In this document: positions 10,292-19,416 of the stretch, piece by piece
How the letters are laid out: each line of letters opens with the position of its first letter
Position numbering within the stretch: the stretch's first letter is position 1
Assembly: GCA_965153355.1 (NCBI GenBank)
Contig: OZ231127.1
Span: 71,052,001-71,116,000 of the forward strand
Direction: 5' to 3'
Length of the DNA: 64,000 bases
Origin: Flaccisagitta enflata
Lineage: Eukaryota; Chaetognatha; Sagittoidea; Aphragmophora
Translations under genes and position numbers: made by a program
Notes under the pieces: model-generated
What the model was told of the DNA's origin: nothing
Database searches by the model: none
Seen by the model: the letters and a program-made list of their open reading frames with translations, nothing else

Positions 10292-11504
10292 GAAAGAAAG
10301 AGAAAGAAAGAGAAAGAAAGAGAAAGAAGAGAAATAGATAATGAAAGGACTCAAGGGTGAAAGTGACTTTTGTCTTTTACCATGTCAGAACTGCGTAAAA
10401 GAGTGTTGAATGAAATGTGGCCCATGGGATGGCATTTTTAGTCGCGTGCTACGCGACTCTAAAACCCACTTTTCGGTCGGTCCATCGGTTGGTCCGTGCG
10501 TCCGTCACAAAAAAGTTTAAATGCTTTTTATTGCATTTTTTATGTCTCTGAATAGTAGAGAAGATACTTGGAGAAGTAAACAGCTATTTTTAATGTTTTT
10601 TTTTTAAAGGTGTTTGTCTGCCTGTCTGCCTGACTTTTTTTGAAAGTAACAATGCACGCGACATAGGTCTTATGACCTTGTTTGAGTGCAGTTCGAGTTG
10701 GTAAATTACAGTCAACTGTTGTTTCGTTTCTGAGGCTAAATCATCTGATTTCTGCCTTTTTTCTCAAGTTGACACCAATTTATTGAATGAAATTGTATTG
10801 AATGAAATGACTTAAAATTCAAATCAATTCATTCAAATGACAAGGCTCAATGTATCCATATGAGTCTAACATTTTTTTGTTGTTGAATTTTTGTTTTTTT
10901 TTATTTACTTAACCTCACCTATTAAAAGCTATTAAGCCCCTTGTTATATTGGTATTGCTTCTCCACAGGTAAGAATGAAAAAAAATGGTGGTATTTGACC
11001 ATTTGAGAGAAACTTCAAAAGTCGGACTTATAGCATTGGAAAAAAAGCGTTTCTCGGACCTATAAAATTTTCTGCCACCCTGGGAGCAGTAATGCAGCAA
11101 CCACTTATCACGTTGTAGAAACTAAGTGTCATAGACCGACCGACCAACGGACTACCCAACCAACCTGGTGCGTTATAGATAGAGTCGCGTGCACGCGACT
11201 AAAAAGCAGTAAGTGGACGAGCCATTGTTGATACAATGATAGATCCAATCTCAATTGATCAATGATCAATTAATCAATAACTTTTGGACAAAATTTATAA
11301 ACATCTTTGGAATATATTCATCCATGCATAGATTTCAAGTTGTCTACCTGCAGTTGTGGCATAGTTCGGGTTGACTTTTCCGCAGAGATCTTTTGCTGTC
11401 TCTTTCATGACAGCAATCCTGTCTTGGTTCATTGGCTGCTTTTTTAAATTCATTTTGTCCACATGCAAAACTCTCAAGACAGATTGTTTCGGGTAAAGCC
11501 AATC
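1..11504 (-). CDS. SMYD4-like SET and MYND domain protein, multi-exon, partial at both ends
   Basis: Predicted lysine methyltransferase-like protein of the SMYD family. SMYD proteins split the SET fold around a MYND zinc finger; the SMYD4 branch also has N-terminal TPR repeats. Read on the minus strand, the exons give, in order, a TPR-tail motif (DWLYPKQSVLRVL), an acidic/serine-rich linker, the first SET block (GRYLVAARDLNPGE), a full MYND finger (FCEAC, CPSC, WCSNKC, FHGYEC), a helical insert (FLWVLKSAGF), the LLSHYVRIQCNAF helix and the SET NHSCRPN motif. Most exon junctions agree in phase. About 460 residues are visible against roughly 800 in human SMYD4 as remembered; the N-terminal TPRs and the C-terminal part beyond NHSC are missing. 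Introns hold HT elements, foldbacks and minisatellites. No start codon or promoter was located. Assignment to SMYD4 rather than another SMYD is inference from exon order and motif wording. Confidence 0.82.
306..492 (-). CDS. SMYD4-like exon: helix before SET NHSC
   Basis: It encodes NDIEFSYHLFSVNQPGDY, then HFLATTLLSHYVRIQCNAFQ, matching the SMYD4 helix that ends in QCNA. The donor AACAAG/GTACGA (phase 0) fits the next exon. The obvious acceptor (TTGAGCAG/G) is phase 2 and does not match the phase-0 donor of the 754-941 exon. A weak AG further in (GATATCGAG/TTC) would match. Either a tiny exon is missed, the weak AG is used, or the frame is broken here. Confidence 0.7.
754..941 (-). CDS. SMYD4-like exon: helical insert between MYND and SET core
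   Basis: The acceptor GGCTTACCTCAG/GC is in phase with the preceding donor. It encodes VSIGESLEMADEFSLVENRG and then KVFLWVLKSAGFVQRLQEHI. The L..LK.(S)GF pattern recalls the SMYD4 insert between MYND and the second SET half. The likely donor is AGC/GTAAAT (phase 0), the same GTAAAT form used at 4239 and 3703. Confidence 0.7.
998..1588. mobile_element. TA-flanked MITE
   Basis: Terminal inverted repeats CTATCTAGGAAATAGAAATC at both ends, with TA on each side. No transposase. It sits in the intron between exons 941-754 and 1928-1783. It belongs to the same end-type as 28556-29153 and 60567-61131 (CTAYCTAGGA). Confidence 0.75.
1783..1928 (-). CDS. SMYD4-like exon: MYND finger second half and helical insert
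   Basis: It starts at GATGCAAG/GTGCCG and completes the finger as NKCREQSMMQFHGYECH, the usual C...AW..YH..EC ending, then runs into HYYLAMRMVIRGWDNVIQKYL. The donor CTAACAG/GTGGTT at 1783 is phase 1, which fits the following exon. The intron between this exon and the previous one carries a foldback element (1993-2686) with an HT element nested in it. Confidence 0.8.
1993..2686. mobile_element. Foldback element with 9-bp target duplication
   Basis: Ends TTGGGTGCTTCAC and its complement, flanked by exact GCATAACAT on both sides. The 9-bp duplication is of the Mutator-like kind. An HT element (2272-2474) is nested inside. A second copy of one terminus is at about 45990-46062. Confidence 0.75.
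2272..2474 (-). mobile_element. HT element, subfamily A
   Basis: Full length. Minus-strand sense: starts at GGCCGG (2466), has two GGGCAGG-like boxes, a GACC-rich tract, and ends in a slightly imperfect hairpin (2274-2291). Nested in the foldback 1993-2686. Confidence 0.8.
3466..3495. repeat. Fragment of pogo/Tigger-like terminus
   Basis: AACCCCGCAATGACGGATGT resembles the termini at 19229-19416 and 60000-60025. Only one end is present. Confidence 0.35.
3703..3794 (-). CDS. SMYD4-like exon: MYND zinc finger, first half
   Basis: 92 nt, acceptor CCCATAG/GTC and donor AACAA/GTAAAT. It encodes VFCEACHAYPAPG and DKCPSCLSVVWCSN: the first two Cys pairs and the start of the third in a C4-C2HC MYND finger. 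It ends in phase 2, and the next exon supplies the G that completes AAG (Lys) followed directly by Cys. The frame is not the longest one at this spot; motif and phase identify it. Confidence 0.8.
4239..4399 (-). CDS. SMYD4-like exon: first SET block
   Basis: It encodes FRGRYLVAARDLNPGE followed by ILVEKAFVSVVVDHQAK, the family's GR.LVA..DI.PGE.L..E.PF.SV block that opens the split SET domain. The donor AAA/GTAAAT at 4239 is phase 0 and joins directly to the MYND exon. The acceptor is uncertain. AG at 4400-4401 lies inside the first unit of the adjacent minisatellite and gives the right phase; another AG, with exon start at 4354, also gives the right phase but drops 15 residues. Confidence 0.8.
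4395..4945. repeat. Minisatellite, ~61-bp unit, 9 copies, abutting a SMYD4-like exon
   Basis: Units share TGGCTCTGGATTTAGAAAAC followed by a GTGTGTGGGCAAGGGG block, with spacing 58-68 bp. On the minus strand many units stay open and translate to a 20-residue repeat (LNPEPLLLHHYPLPTHT and variants), in frame with the exon at 4239-4399. Each unit contains a CCAGAG copy, the proposed splice acceptor of that exon. Confidence 0.85.
4948..5200 (+). mobile_element. Two HT elements head-to-tail
   Basis: A degenerate copy ends at GCGTAGCGCGC + TACTAAAA (about 5057) and is followed at once by CAAGGCC of a second copy. That copy ends in hairpin ACGTGC-tttatc-GCACGT (5178-5195) and AAAAA. The (GACC/GACG)n tract is at 5125-5162. 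Confidence 0.7.
5255..5521 (-). CDS. SMYD4-like exon: proline/serine-rich linker before SET
   Basis: The acceptor TTTGTTTCTCTAG/ATTTAATG has a clear pyrimidine tract, and the proposed donor is CAACAG/GTTCGA (phase 1). The 88 codons read LMREVFTLVDYEPFPLEEHL, then a proline stretch (PLPLPPPLP) and repeated SDDF/SDDL serine-acidic blocks. This is expected for the poorly conserved linker between TPR and SET. The frame stays open further, to 5172, into an adjacent HT element, so the donor choice is an inference. Confidence 0.6.
5846..5912 (+). mobile_element. HT element fragment, subfamily D
   Basis: The tract ACCAACCGACTGACCAACC is followed by CAGCCTATAATGG and hairpin GATGC-gaggac-GCATC (5895-5910). 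The 5' part is missing. Confidence 0.55.
5911..6053 (-). repeat. Dispersed repeat, inverted partner of 9607-9749
   Basis: About 140 bp match closely, in opposite orientation, a block at 9607-9749 (shared GAGCACAGGATACCATTGAT and ACCATGGACCTGAAC). No terminus or coding content was recognised. Confidence 0.7.
6370..6790 (+). repeat. Purine-rich (GGA/GAA)n region
   Basis: GGA/GAA-rich triplets with a pure (GAA)n run at 6717-6768. Open frames here are low-complexity translations, not genes. Confidence 0.9.
7131..7190 (-). CDS. Candidate 60-nt symmetric exon of the SMYD4-like gene
   Basis: A strong donor (ATAG/GTAAGTAGGG) and a good acceptor (TGTATTTGTCAG/GGG) enclose 60 nt that are open in the one frame matching both neighbours: it starts by completing a phase-1 codon and ends in phase 1. 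It encodes AIPMGLQQLQTNGPITMPI. Because it is symmetric, including or skipping it keeps the frame. It is too short to have a recognisable family match, so it could be a chance splice-site pair or a cassette exon. Confidence 0.4.
7258..7480 (+). mobile_element. HT element, subfamily C
   Basis: Begins ACAAGGCCGGATACACGGC, has three GGGCAGG/GGTGGG boxes, and ends TAGCCTCTTATAGA + hairpin GTCGCTTAGCAAGCGAC (7458-7474) + TAAAAA. Confidence 0.8.
7506..7580 (+). repeat. (GA)n microsatellite
   Basis: About 75 bp of GA with GAAA interruptions at the right end. Confidence 0.95.
7853..8521. mobile_element. MITE with CTATCTAGG ends
   Basis: Inverted ends CTATCTAGGAAATGAATATA and a near match at the right, flanked by TC on both sides. 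Inserted in the foldback 7690-8830 and itself carrying an HT element: three nested layers. Confidence 0.6.
7919..8107 (+). mobile_element. HT element, subfamily A
   Basis: ACAAGGCCGGATACATGTCG at the start, boxes GGGTGGGCAGGGGC and GGCAGGAGCAGTGAGG, then AAAAAAGTAAAGTGTGACCG, a GACC tract, ACAAAGCGGGTTGTAGAGT, hairpin and TAAAAA. Confidence 0.85.
9050..9310 (+). repeat. Pyrimidine-rich TTC/ATC/TCC triplet region
   Basis: (TTC)n, (ATCTTC)n and CTCCTC runs. No gene seen. Confidence 0.85.
9607..9749 (+). repeat. Dispersed repeat, partner of 5911-6053
   Basis: Inverted, near-identical copy of 5911-6053, about 3.7 kb away in the same gene region. Confidence 0.7.
10222..10330 (+). repeat. (GAAA)n microsatellite
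   Basis: About 105 bp of GAAA with GA interruptions, inside the hAT-like element. Confidence 0.95.
10437..10682 (-). mobile_element. HT element, diverged
   Basis: Left hairpin GTCGCGTGCTACGCGAC and CGGTCGGTCCATCGGTTGGT are clear; the right end is only GACCTTGTTT. Nested in the hAT-like element 10101-11082. Confidence 0.55.
11348..11504 (-). CDS. SMYD4-like exon: end of TPR region
   Basis: An open stretch of 52 codons. The acceptor is CCCCTAG/GAT at 11505, with an in-frame TAG just outside it, and the donor is CTGCAG/GTAGAC at 11348 (phase 1). It begins DWLYPKQSVLRVL and continues with a charged helix (MNQDRIAVMKETAKDLCGK). In SMYD4 the last TPR helix pair has a similar GYP...K...R.A.C pattern. 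It lies just left of the 11590-12065 minisatellite. The phase fits the next exon downstream, with or without the small exon at 7131-7190. Confidence 0.6.
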
Positions 11505-11589
11505 CTAGGGGCTAAGGAGCCGATGCCCCCGAACAAGACCTGTCATGCACGGATCATTGTGGTTTGCCGAAACAGGATTTTCAAAGTAA

Positions 11590-12065
11590 TTGGTTGACAA
11601 CTTGTGACTGGGCAGGGGTGAGATACTCGAATTGAATGGGTGACCACTTGTGGCTGGGCAGGGATGAGACAATCAAATTGAGTGAGTGACCCCTTGTAAC
11701 TGGGCAGGGATGTGACAATCAAAATGAATGGGTGACCCCTTGTGGTTGGGCAGGGGCGAATAAGTTAAATTGAATGACTGACCTTTTGTGACCACGCAGG
11801 GCTGAGACATATTGAATGGGTGTCCCCTTGTGGCCCTTTTGGTTGGGCAGGGGTGAGAGAATTGAATCGATTGGGTGACCCTTTTGTGGTTGAGCAGGGG
11901 TGAGATACTCAAATTGAATCGGTGAGCCCTTGAGGTTGGGTAGGGGTGAGATACTCGAATTGAATAGGCGACCCCTTGTGGTTGGGCAGAGGTGAGAAAA
12001 TCAAATTGGATGGAGGAACCCTTGTGGGTGGGTTGGGGTGAGATATTCAAGGTGTTTGGTTGACC
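11590..12065 (+). repeat. Minisatellite, ~47-bp unit, about 10 copies
   Basis: Unit core GGGTGACCCCTTGTGGTTGG + GCAGGGGTGAGA, with substantial divergence between copies. Confidence 0.85.
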
Positions 12066-12316
12066 CGGTAAATAGCCGACGGACGGACTCACATGGAGGA
12101 GGAGGAACTACTGGAGCGTTGATCTGTGTGCACGAGATTTTGAGAGAAAAAAAGACAAGTGTGTTTACGAAGTATACATTACATGTAAAAAAAAAAGAAA
12201 AAAAAAGAAAAAGGTCGAAATATGTGGTTTTCGCGATGTTACCGTGAGCTCCGGACGGGAAACAAGTGGTTGAAGTTGAATTAAATGAATACGATCGAGT
12301 TGAAAAAATGAAATCG

Positions 12317-12353
<37 letters not shown>

Positions 12354-12445
12354 TCTTTCTGTCTTCCTCCATGTCTCTTTTTCTGCAGTTTTCCGTCTGA
12401 CTCTCTGTCTGTCTTTCTTTTTATCTCCGTGTCTGTTTCAACTTA

Positions 12446-12487
<42 letters not shown>

Positions 12488-12551
12488 TTCTCTCTGTCTC
12501 CCTTTCTGTTTGTCTCCGTCCGTCTCTATTTCTACTTGATGTCTGTCTGTC

Positions 12552-12612
<61 letters not shown>
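12317..12612 (+). repeat. (CT)n and (GTCT)n microsatellites
   Basis: (CT)n at 12317-12350, (GTCT)n at 12448-12487 and (CT)n at 12555-12612. Open frames across them are artefacts. Confidence 0.95.
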
Positions 12613-12614
<2 letters not shown>

Positions 12615-13429
12615 ATGAAGGATGATTTTGACTTTTTTGTTGAAATTGTGTGTGAATTCGTTTTTAAGGCGAAGGTAAAACTCAAAACTTCGATCTTAAT
12701 GAGAGAGATGAAACGCGCCCGCACGCGCACAAGTAAGAAAGCATGCACCCACGCATACATGCACCCACGCACGCGCACGCAGCGTCTTGGAGATGCTTGA
12801 TGATGTTTGTGTGTGTCAGTTTGCGTGAGTCATAGCCAGGCCTGAGCGATTGTATTGGGTTTACAATATTTTGGTGTATTGGATTTTCCCAAATACATTT
12901 AACCAATTTTATTATTTTCCCAATACAATACAATACAGAATAATATTAAAGAAAACGATAATGATGATGATCCAAAAGTATAAAAAAAATGAGTAAAAAA
13001 CTGAACATGATGCAGCTGCACCGTTCCAAGACTTGGTATTAGGCGTTGGCAACACAAACCTGATGGTCTTTGTTAGTTGTTTTTAAATGCTAAAATTCAT
13101 AGAAAATATTTTCCGCTATTTTTTCTATGCTTTGCTAGTTGTTTGATTTCAATCCGAATTTTTCATTTTTAAGTGAACTATAATAATACCTGAAATTTCT
13201 TACATCAAATATAGGGCTAAAAGGGGTGCATTTTAGCATCGTTTTCATGGAAGTCATTTAAATGCACTTAAGAGGTCTTTCTGTACTCCAGGGTTAATAA
13301 CCTGCACCCAAAATGAATTTCCCACCTATAAACTATATTAAGAATCGTAGAATGGATCACTCTAACTCCATTTTTTGTAAAAACAATATGTTAAAGCCAA
13401 AAATAATTCTATTACCAACTAGTCATCTA

Positions 13430-13860
13430 AGGATCGCACATGGTCAGCGGTACCCGATGCCCTGCTAGGAGTGATCAAGTAAAGTAGTGGATTGAGAGCA
13501 GGGCAGCGGCCCCAAAGGGCCGATGTCCTGTAGGACACAGGGGTGAATTTTGAGACGTCCTGAGGCGGATTTGAAGTCGGGATGGCAGAATTAAGTCCAA
13601 AGTAGCAGATTTGAGGCTTGGGGGGCTGGCTAGAGGGCAAATTTGAGGCCTGAAGAGTTGATTTGAGGCCTAGAGGAAGGATTTGAGGTCTGGAGGGCTG
13701 ATTTGAGGTTTTGAGGGCCAATATGTGGTCTGGAGAGCTGATTCGAGCTCTCAAAGGCTAAATCAAGGTCTGAAAGGGCTGATTTGAGGGCTCAGAGGGC
13801 CAAAATCAGGCCTGAGACTGTAGACTTGAGGCTGATAGACAAGCAAAGCCAAAAGCAGAT
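13430..13860. repeat. Copy of the GGCAGCGGCCCC foldback family
   Basis: GTCAGCGGTACCCGATGCCC and GGGCAGCGGCCCCAAAGGGC as at 48486-48775, followed by GATTTGAGGCCTGA-type repeats to 13830. Confidence 0.55.
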
Positions 13861-14241
13861 TGTGGAATAAAAAAAAAAAAAAAAATAGAAAAATGAAGTT
13901 TTTATGAGGCAGAAAAAAATGGAAATATTTATTTACAATATTTATGAAACTACTAATACACTATTAAATCTTGCATTATTCAAAATGCCTTATTGGTAAT
14001 TAAATTTATGTAATTGTATTTTCATATTATTATGTATTGTATACAACTATGAAATATTGTATACAATTTTAACAGGTATTGTATTATACAGGGTGGCAGA
14101 AACAGGGGCACGCGGGGCACGTCGTGCCTCGGACCAATAGATCAAAAGTCGGACTTATAGATTTGAGGGAGAGAAAAAAAAGAGGGAGAAGAAAAAGAAA
14201 GAAAAAAGAAAGAGAGAGGGAAAAGAGAGAGAGGGAGGAAG

Positions 14242-14245
<4 letters not shown>

Positions 14246-14320
<75 letters not shown>

Positions 14321-14330
14321 ATAAGAAAGA
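14246..14330 (+). repeat. (AAAG)n microsatellite
   Basis: About 80 bp of AAAG at the equivalent place to the (GAAA)n of 10222-10330. Confidence 0.95.
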
Positions 14331-14360
14331 AAAATCTGAAGAGTAAGAACGATGTTTTTT

Positions 14361-14500
14361 TAAGTGCGCTACAGCTGGAGCCGTGTCCATTGGTCAGTTG
14401 GTTGATTGATTAGTCGGTTGATTGATTGGTTGGTTATTAGTCAGTAACGCAAATGTTTGATAAACCACACGGCGCACCTACTTTGCCTACTTGGCCTTGT
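14361..14500 (-). mobile_element. HT element, subfamily D
   Basis: GTGTCCATTGGTCAGTTGG, TAACGCAAATG, CACACGGCGCACC and TTGGCCTTGT mark subfamily D. The hairpin is degraded. Confidence 0.55.
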
Positions 14501-14635
14501 CTACGTCACAAGTTAAATTCACTTGCCAATACTTGGGGCCACAAATTGTCAAATTAGCAATTATCAGCAAAATTTAAGTTAATTCCATATTGGGAATGAT
14601 CATTTCTAATCCCTGTTTTTGCTTACAGAATATTT

Positions 14636-14890
14636 TTAGGTGCGTCCTCGCACTTCTATAAGAAGTCATGTCCATCGGTTGGTCGGTTGGTTGATTGGTT
14701 GGTTGGTCGGTAACGCAAACATTTGAAATGTGCAAAACGGCCGATCCTGACGTTTTTCTTCATTCCTATCACCTCTCATGCTTTACCACATTCATTTTCA
14801 TTCATTCATTCATTCATTCATCAAAAACGTTCATTCACAAATTCTTAATCAAGCGAGGCGCACTTATTGGCCACAACTTGGCCTTGTTCT
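14636..14890 (-). mobile_element. HT element, subfamily D
   Basis: Hairpin GTGCG-tcct-CGCAC (14640-14653), CTATAAGAAGTCATGTCCAT, a GGTTGGTC tract, then a (CATT)n insert and the TTGGCC..CTTGGCCTTGTT end. Shares the CATT block with 36713-36925. Confidence 0.65.
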
Positions 14891-15714
14891 TGAAAATTAG
14901 GTTTATTAGGTATTGTTAAGAGGAATATTCGCTTAGGGGAGTTGTATGACAAGTGGAACAATATCCCTCACCATACCCAAACTGAAATAAATGGAAGAGG
15001 GCCTTGAGAACCCCCGCTGACTACGCGCACCACTCCAAGTTTTCCATAAAACACATTCAGAAAAACAAACTTTCTCAATCTAACCTATGAGTTTGAGATC
15101 ATCATTTCTGAGGCCTAAACATCTGATTTTGCTTTTGGATAGATTTGAGTCTGAATTTTTTTCAATCAATTTCATTTTCGAAGCTTAAATTCTTTTACCT
15201 ATTTTATTGAATGAAATTGTATCTAAGAAGTAGGACATTGAATTGAACCAAAAGGCAACGTCAGTCATTTCTACAGAAGTCAACTGTATTTTTTGTTGAA
15301 ATTTAAAATCCATTTTCCAAATTGTCTTTGCTTATCTACTAGATGTCTTTGTTTAGCTTTGCTCATGGGTAAAAAGGCAGAAAAACATGATAAATCTAAT
15401 AGTATGTGGTATTACAAGGGGAACATTGAAAGTCGGACTTATAGCATTGGGAAAAAAGCGTGCCTCGGACCTATAGAAATTTCTGCCACCCTGGTATTAT
15501 ATTGGTATTGTATTGTATTGTCCCAATATTTGGAAATATTGTATTGGTATTGTATAGTTGACAAAAATGCTGTATAGCTCAGGCCTAGACTCATCGCAAG
15601 TTGAAAACAGGCCCGTCGGTCTGCCTGTCTGTCGCTCAGGTCAAGCATTGACTAGTTTATATTCATGGGGGGGCATATTGGCATTGGTGGTCTTCGTGTC
15701 GCATAAGGGCGGTG

Positions 15715-15962
<248 letters not shown>

Positions 15963-16300
15963 TCAACTGCACGTTCACGATTTCGGTTGAGCTTATTAAG
16001 TCAGAGGTATCTTGTCCAACCGATGTAAGCGGAGGCACCGGAGTTTTCCTTTCCAATGTATGAGATCTCGCTCCACAGTTCCCATGATCCCATCATTGTG
16101 CTTGTCAATTGTAGTGGGCAGCAAAATGTTTACTCAGAGATTTTTTGGGAGAGTGGGATTCAAACAGTCATATTCAAGATCATACAAGCTGTTTCTGGCG
16201 CTTTATGCCATTTCAAACATGAAATTGGTGAAAAAATCCTATCAATGAAATGTCACGTGTCTCTTTATCATCCAATCTGGCTCATGGTCATTATACGCAT

Positions 16301-16652
16301 TACGTCTGTCAGGGTGCCCAGAAAAGCCAAAATTGTACTTCGCCTGGCAAAAATATTTTTCTTTTGCAAAAATGCTTTCAAATGAGCCATTGTACGACTT
16401 TCAAATCAATCGGGATCCATCTTTAGGGTAAGGTTGAAGATCACATTGAATCGTCATTGGAATCTATTTTTCTATTATGCAAATTTTGTCTCTCTCATAC
16501 AGATCTATGGAAACTTCAAAGTCATCCTAAAGATGGTTCCTGATTGATTTGAAAATTGCGCATTGGCTCATTTGAAAGCATTTTTGCAAAGGAAAAATAT
16601 TTTTGCCAGGCGAAGTACAATTTTGGCTTTTCTGGGCACTCTGACAGACGTA
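16301..16652. mobile_element. Foldback element with 8-bp target duplication
   Basis: Near-perfect arms beginning TACGTCTGTCAGRGTGCCCA, flanked by ATACGCAT on both sides. No coding content. Confidence 0.8.
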
Positions 16653-17459
16653 ATACGCATTGGCCTTTATATTCTCAACGAAAGAGTTCATGTCCTGTAA
16701 TTCTATTGATGTCCCCAATGTCCATATTTTTCCTTTACTTTTGTCACAAACGGTTGACCAGGTGAATAACATTTCGCGTTTCCGGAAAGCGTGGGCTGCG
16801 TGGGCTGCGTGGGCGGTAACTCTTGAGTCCCTGACTTCAGGCGTGTATAAACCTCCGTATTCACCATACAGAAAGGGGGGGGTAAGGATTCAAAAGATTT
16901 GAAAATGAGGTAGGAAATCTTAGGTAGAAAGAAGGTTGGGAGAAAAAGTAGATTTTACACTTTTTCTGTTACTGAAAGATGGCATTCTAGCTACTCTTTT
17001 TACCTCCAGCGTAATTTCAAGCTGCTTTAACCAAAAATTTGCTATATTATTGTAATATTGTATACATCATGCATGTTTGATAATCAATCATATAAATAGT
17101 ATTTACATGAGCTATGTGATCTTTCATCTTGCTAAATGCGCGTTTTCACACTTTCCTACTCGATCTGTACGTCACGGACCGACCAATAGACCTACCAACC
17201 GACGGATGGACGGATGAATGGACCGACGGACGCCAAAGAAAAGAGGGACAAAAAAACGAAGCTCTATAGAGAACAAAGACTTTCTTTAAGACCAGGTTTT
17301 TGCGTGTAATTTTCAACTTGTATATATTTTGAGTACAGAATTACAGGGGTGTATATAGTCGCACGATCTCGGATTTCTTTCCCTCCTGGTCCTTTGATTT
17401 TCCAAGCCATAAAGCGTCGATTGCCGTTTTTGTCCGCGACGGAATATCATTCCGACGCG

Positions 17460-17522
17460 GACTATAATTCAAGGCGGGTGGGTGTCGTCGTCGTCGTCGT
17501 CGTTGTCGTCGTCGTTGTCGTC
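17460..17522 (+). repeat. (GTC)n microsatellite
   Basis: GTCGTC/GTTGTC triplets directly left of the satellite array. Confidence 0.9.
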
Positions 17523-18975
17523 CCGGATTTTAAAAAATGGATAACTTTTTTATGCTTTGACCGATTTGGTTCATATTTGGTGGGAAGTTGTGCTAGGGTA
17601 AGGCGCTTTACATCCTATCCGATTTTTGTGATCCGACTAACCCAACCGGCCCAACCAGCCTACCGGCCTAAAAGTGAAAAACGTGCATAACTTTGGCATT
17701 TTTCAACCGATTTGGCTGAAATTTGGTATGGAGTCTCTAAATGGAAGGCCTCAACATATGTATATGATTTATATGCATTTGAGCATGCTAACCGGCCAAA
17801 ACGACCTACCACCCAACCAGCCAACCGGCCTAAAAGTGAAAAACTTGCGTAACTTTGTCATTTTTCAACTGATTTGGTTGAAACTTGGTATGGAGTCTCT
17901 AAATGGAAGGACTCAGCATATGCAAACTATTTATCCTGTTAAACCAGCCTACCACCCAACCAGCCTACTGGCCTAAAAGTGAAAAACGTGCATAACTTTG
18001 GCATTTTTCAACTGATTTGGCTGAAATTTGGTATGGAGTCTCTAAATGGAAGGCCTCAACATATGTATATGATTTATATGCATTTGAGCATGCTAACCGG
18101 CCAAACCGACCTACCACCCAACCAGCCAACCGGCCTTAAAGTGAAAAACTTGCGTAACTTTGTCATTTTTCAACTGATTTGGTTGAAACTTGGTATGGAG
18201 TCTCTAAATGGAAGGACTCAGCATATGCAAACTATTTATCCTGTTAAACCAGCCTACCACCCAACCAGCCTACCGGCCTAAAAATGAAAAACGTGCATAA
18301 CTTTGGCGTTTTTCAACCGATTTGGTTGAAATTTGGTATGGAGTCTCTAAATGGAAGGACTCAACAAATGTATGTGATTTATATGCATTTGAGCATGCTA
18401 ACCGGCCAAACCGACCTACCACCCAACCAGCCAACCGGCCTTAAAGTGAAAAACTTGCTTAACTTTGTCATTTTTCAACTAATTTGGTTGAAACTTGGTA
18501 TGGGGTCTCTAAATGGAAGAACTCAACATATGCGCACTATTTATCCTGTCAAACCAGCCTACCACCCAACCAGCCTACCAACCAAAAGGTGATAAATGTG
18601 CATATCTTTGGCGTTTTTCAACCAATTTGGTTGAAATTTAGTATGGAGTCTCTAAATGGAAGGACTCAACACATGTATGTGATTTATTTATGTTTGAGCA
18701 TGCTAACCGGCCAAACCAACCTACCACCCAACCAGCTTACCGGCCTTAAAGTAAAAACTTACATAAATTTGACATTTTTCAACCAAATTAGTTGAAACAT
18801 GGTATGGAGTCTCTAAATGGAAGAATTCAACATACGCACACTATTTATCTAAACCAGCCTACCACCCAACCACCCTACTAGCCTAAAAGTGAAAAACGTG
18901 CATAACTTTGTCATTTTTCAACGGATTTGCATGAAACTTTGTATGGCGGCTCTAAATGTAAAGTCTTATAGTTTT
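17520..18975 (+). repeat. Satellite-like array: ~303-bp dimer of two ~152-bp halves
   Basis: The motif GAAAAACGTGCATAACTTTG recurs at about 17676, 17979, 18282, 18591 and 18891, and the alternating half GAAAAACTTGCGTAACTTTG lies midway between. Halves share GATTTGGTTGAAACTTGG, ATGGAGTCTCTAAATGGAAG and CCTACCACCCAACCAGCC. The first and last units are diverged. Because 303 is divisible by three, the same ~100-residue frame repeats, each closed by a stop. I read this as tandem repeat, not a gene. Confidence 0.85.
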
Positions 18976-19228
18976 GGCGAACTTACAGGGTTAGCGATCT
19001 TTTGGTCATAGCGATCTTACGGAATTGGTGATCTTTAACCCCCTTCCGTCGCGGACCCAGATACTGTTCAGATTTTTTGCGAGTCCACTTGAGCTGCTTT
19101 TGTCTTGACCGTTGGTCTGTGGGCAGAAAATTTGATTACATAATTGAGATGAGAAAGGACAGAATTGGTGTAATTGTTTTTTGTTCCTTTCGTTTGGTGG
19201 ATTCACGACGACCGGAAAGGCAAATGTA

Positions 19229-19416
19229 CAGTCACAACCCGCTATAACGGATCCCAGAGTAATGGAAATCTATCCATAATGGATAAAAAGAATTTGTTTT
19301 TTTTTTCAGGTCAATTTCTTTACTATTGATAGTAAAAATCTACCTATAGATTATTAGTAGATATAGTAGATAACGTTCGTAGGTTCAATGACATCTGTTA
19401 TTGCGGGGTTCAACTG
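19229..19416. mobile_element. Pogo/Tigger-like MITE
   Basis: CAGTCACAACCCGCTATAAC at the left and the complement of CAGTTGAACCCCGCAATAAC at the right. Ends of this wording are typical of pogo-group elements; family naming is from memory. TA is present only on the left. Confidence 0.5.

Larger units (their letters stand above)
10101..11082. mobile_element. Non-autonomous hAT-like element
   Basis: Ends CAGGGTGGCAGAAA and TTTTCTGCCACCCTG, flanked by exact 8-bp GGAGCAGT. A second, subterminal inverted motif (TCTCGGACC/TCGGACCTTTAGA) lies inside each end. It carries a (GAAA)n tract and a diverged HT element (10437-10682). No transposase frame. Same family as 14089-15493. Confidence 0.9.
10011..11205 (+). 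mobile_element. HT element, subfamily A, split by a hAT-like insertion
   Basis: The left part (10011-10100) holds CAAGGCCGGACAGACGGC and the GGGCAGGGGC box. The right part (11083-11205) resumes at GGAGCAGT and ends with GTCGCGTGCACGCGAC + TAAAAA. Removing 10101-11082 and one GGAGCAGT restores a colinear element. Confidence 0.85.
14089..15493. mobile_element. Non-autonomous hAT-like element
   Basis: Ends CAGGGTGGCAGAAA / TTTCTGCCACCCTG with exact 8-bp duplication GTATTATA. Subterminal GTCGGACTTATAGAT matches element 10101-11082. Carries (AAAG)n and two subfamily D HT elements. No transposase. Confidence 0.9.
12836..15588. mobile_element. Probable hAT-like element containing a second hAT-like element
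   Basis: Ends CCAGGCCTGAGC and GCTCAGGCCTAG. Flanks AGTCATAG and ACTCATCG are a decayed 8-bp duplication (6 of 8). TATTG-rich subterminal sequence (GTATTGTATTG, CCCAATA) mirrors at both ends. The inner 14089-15493 insertion is a different hAT family. Confidence 0.55.
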
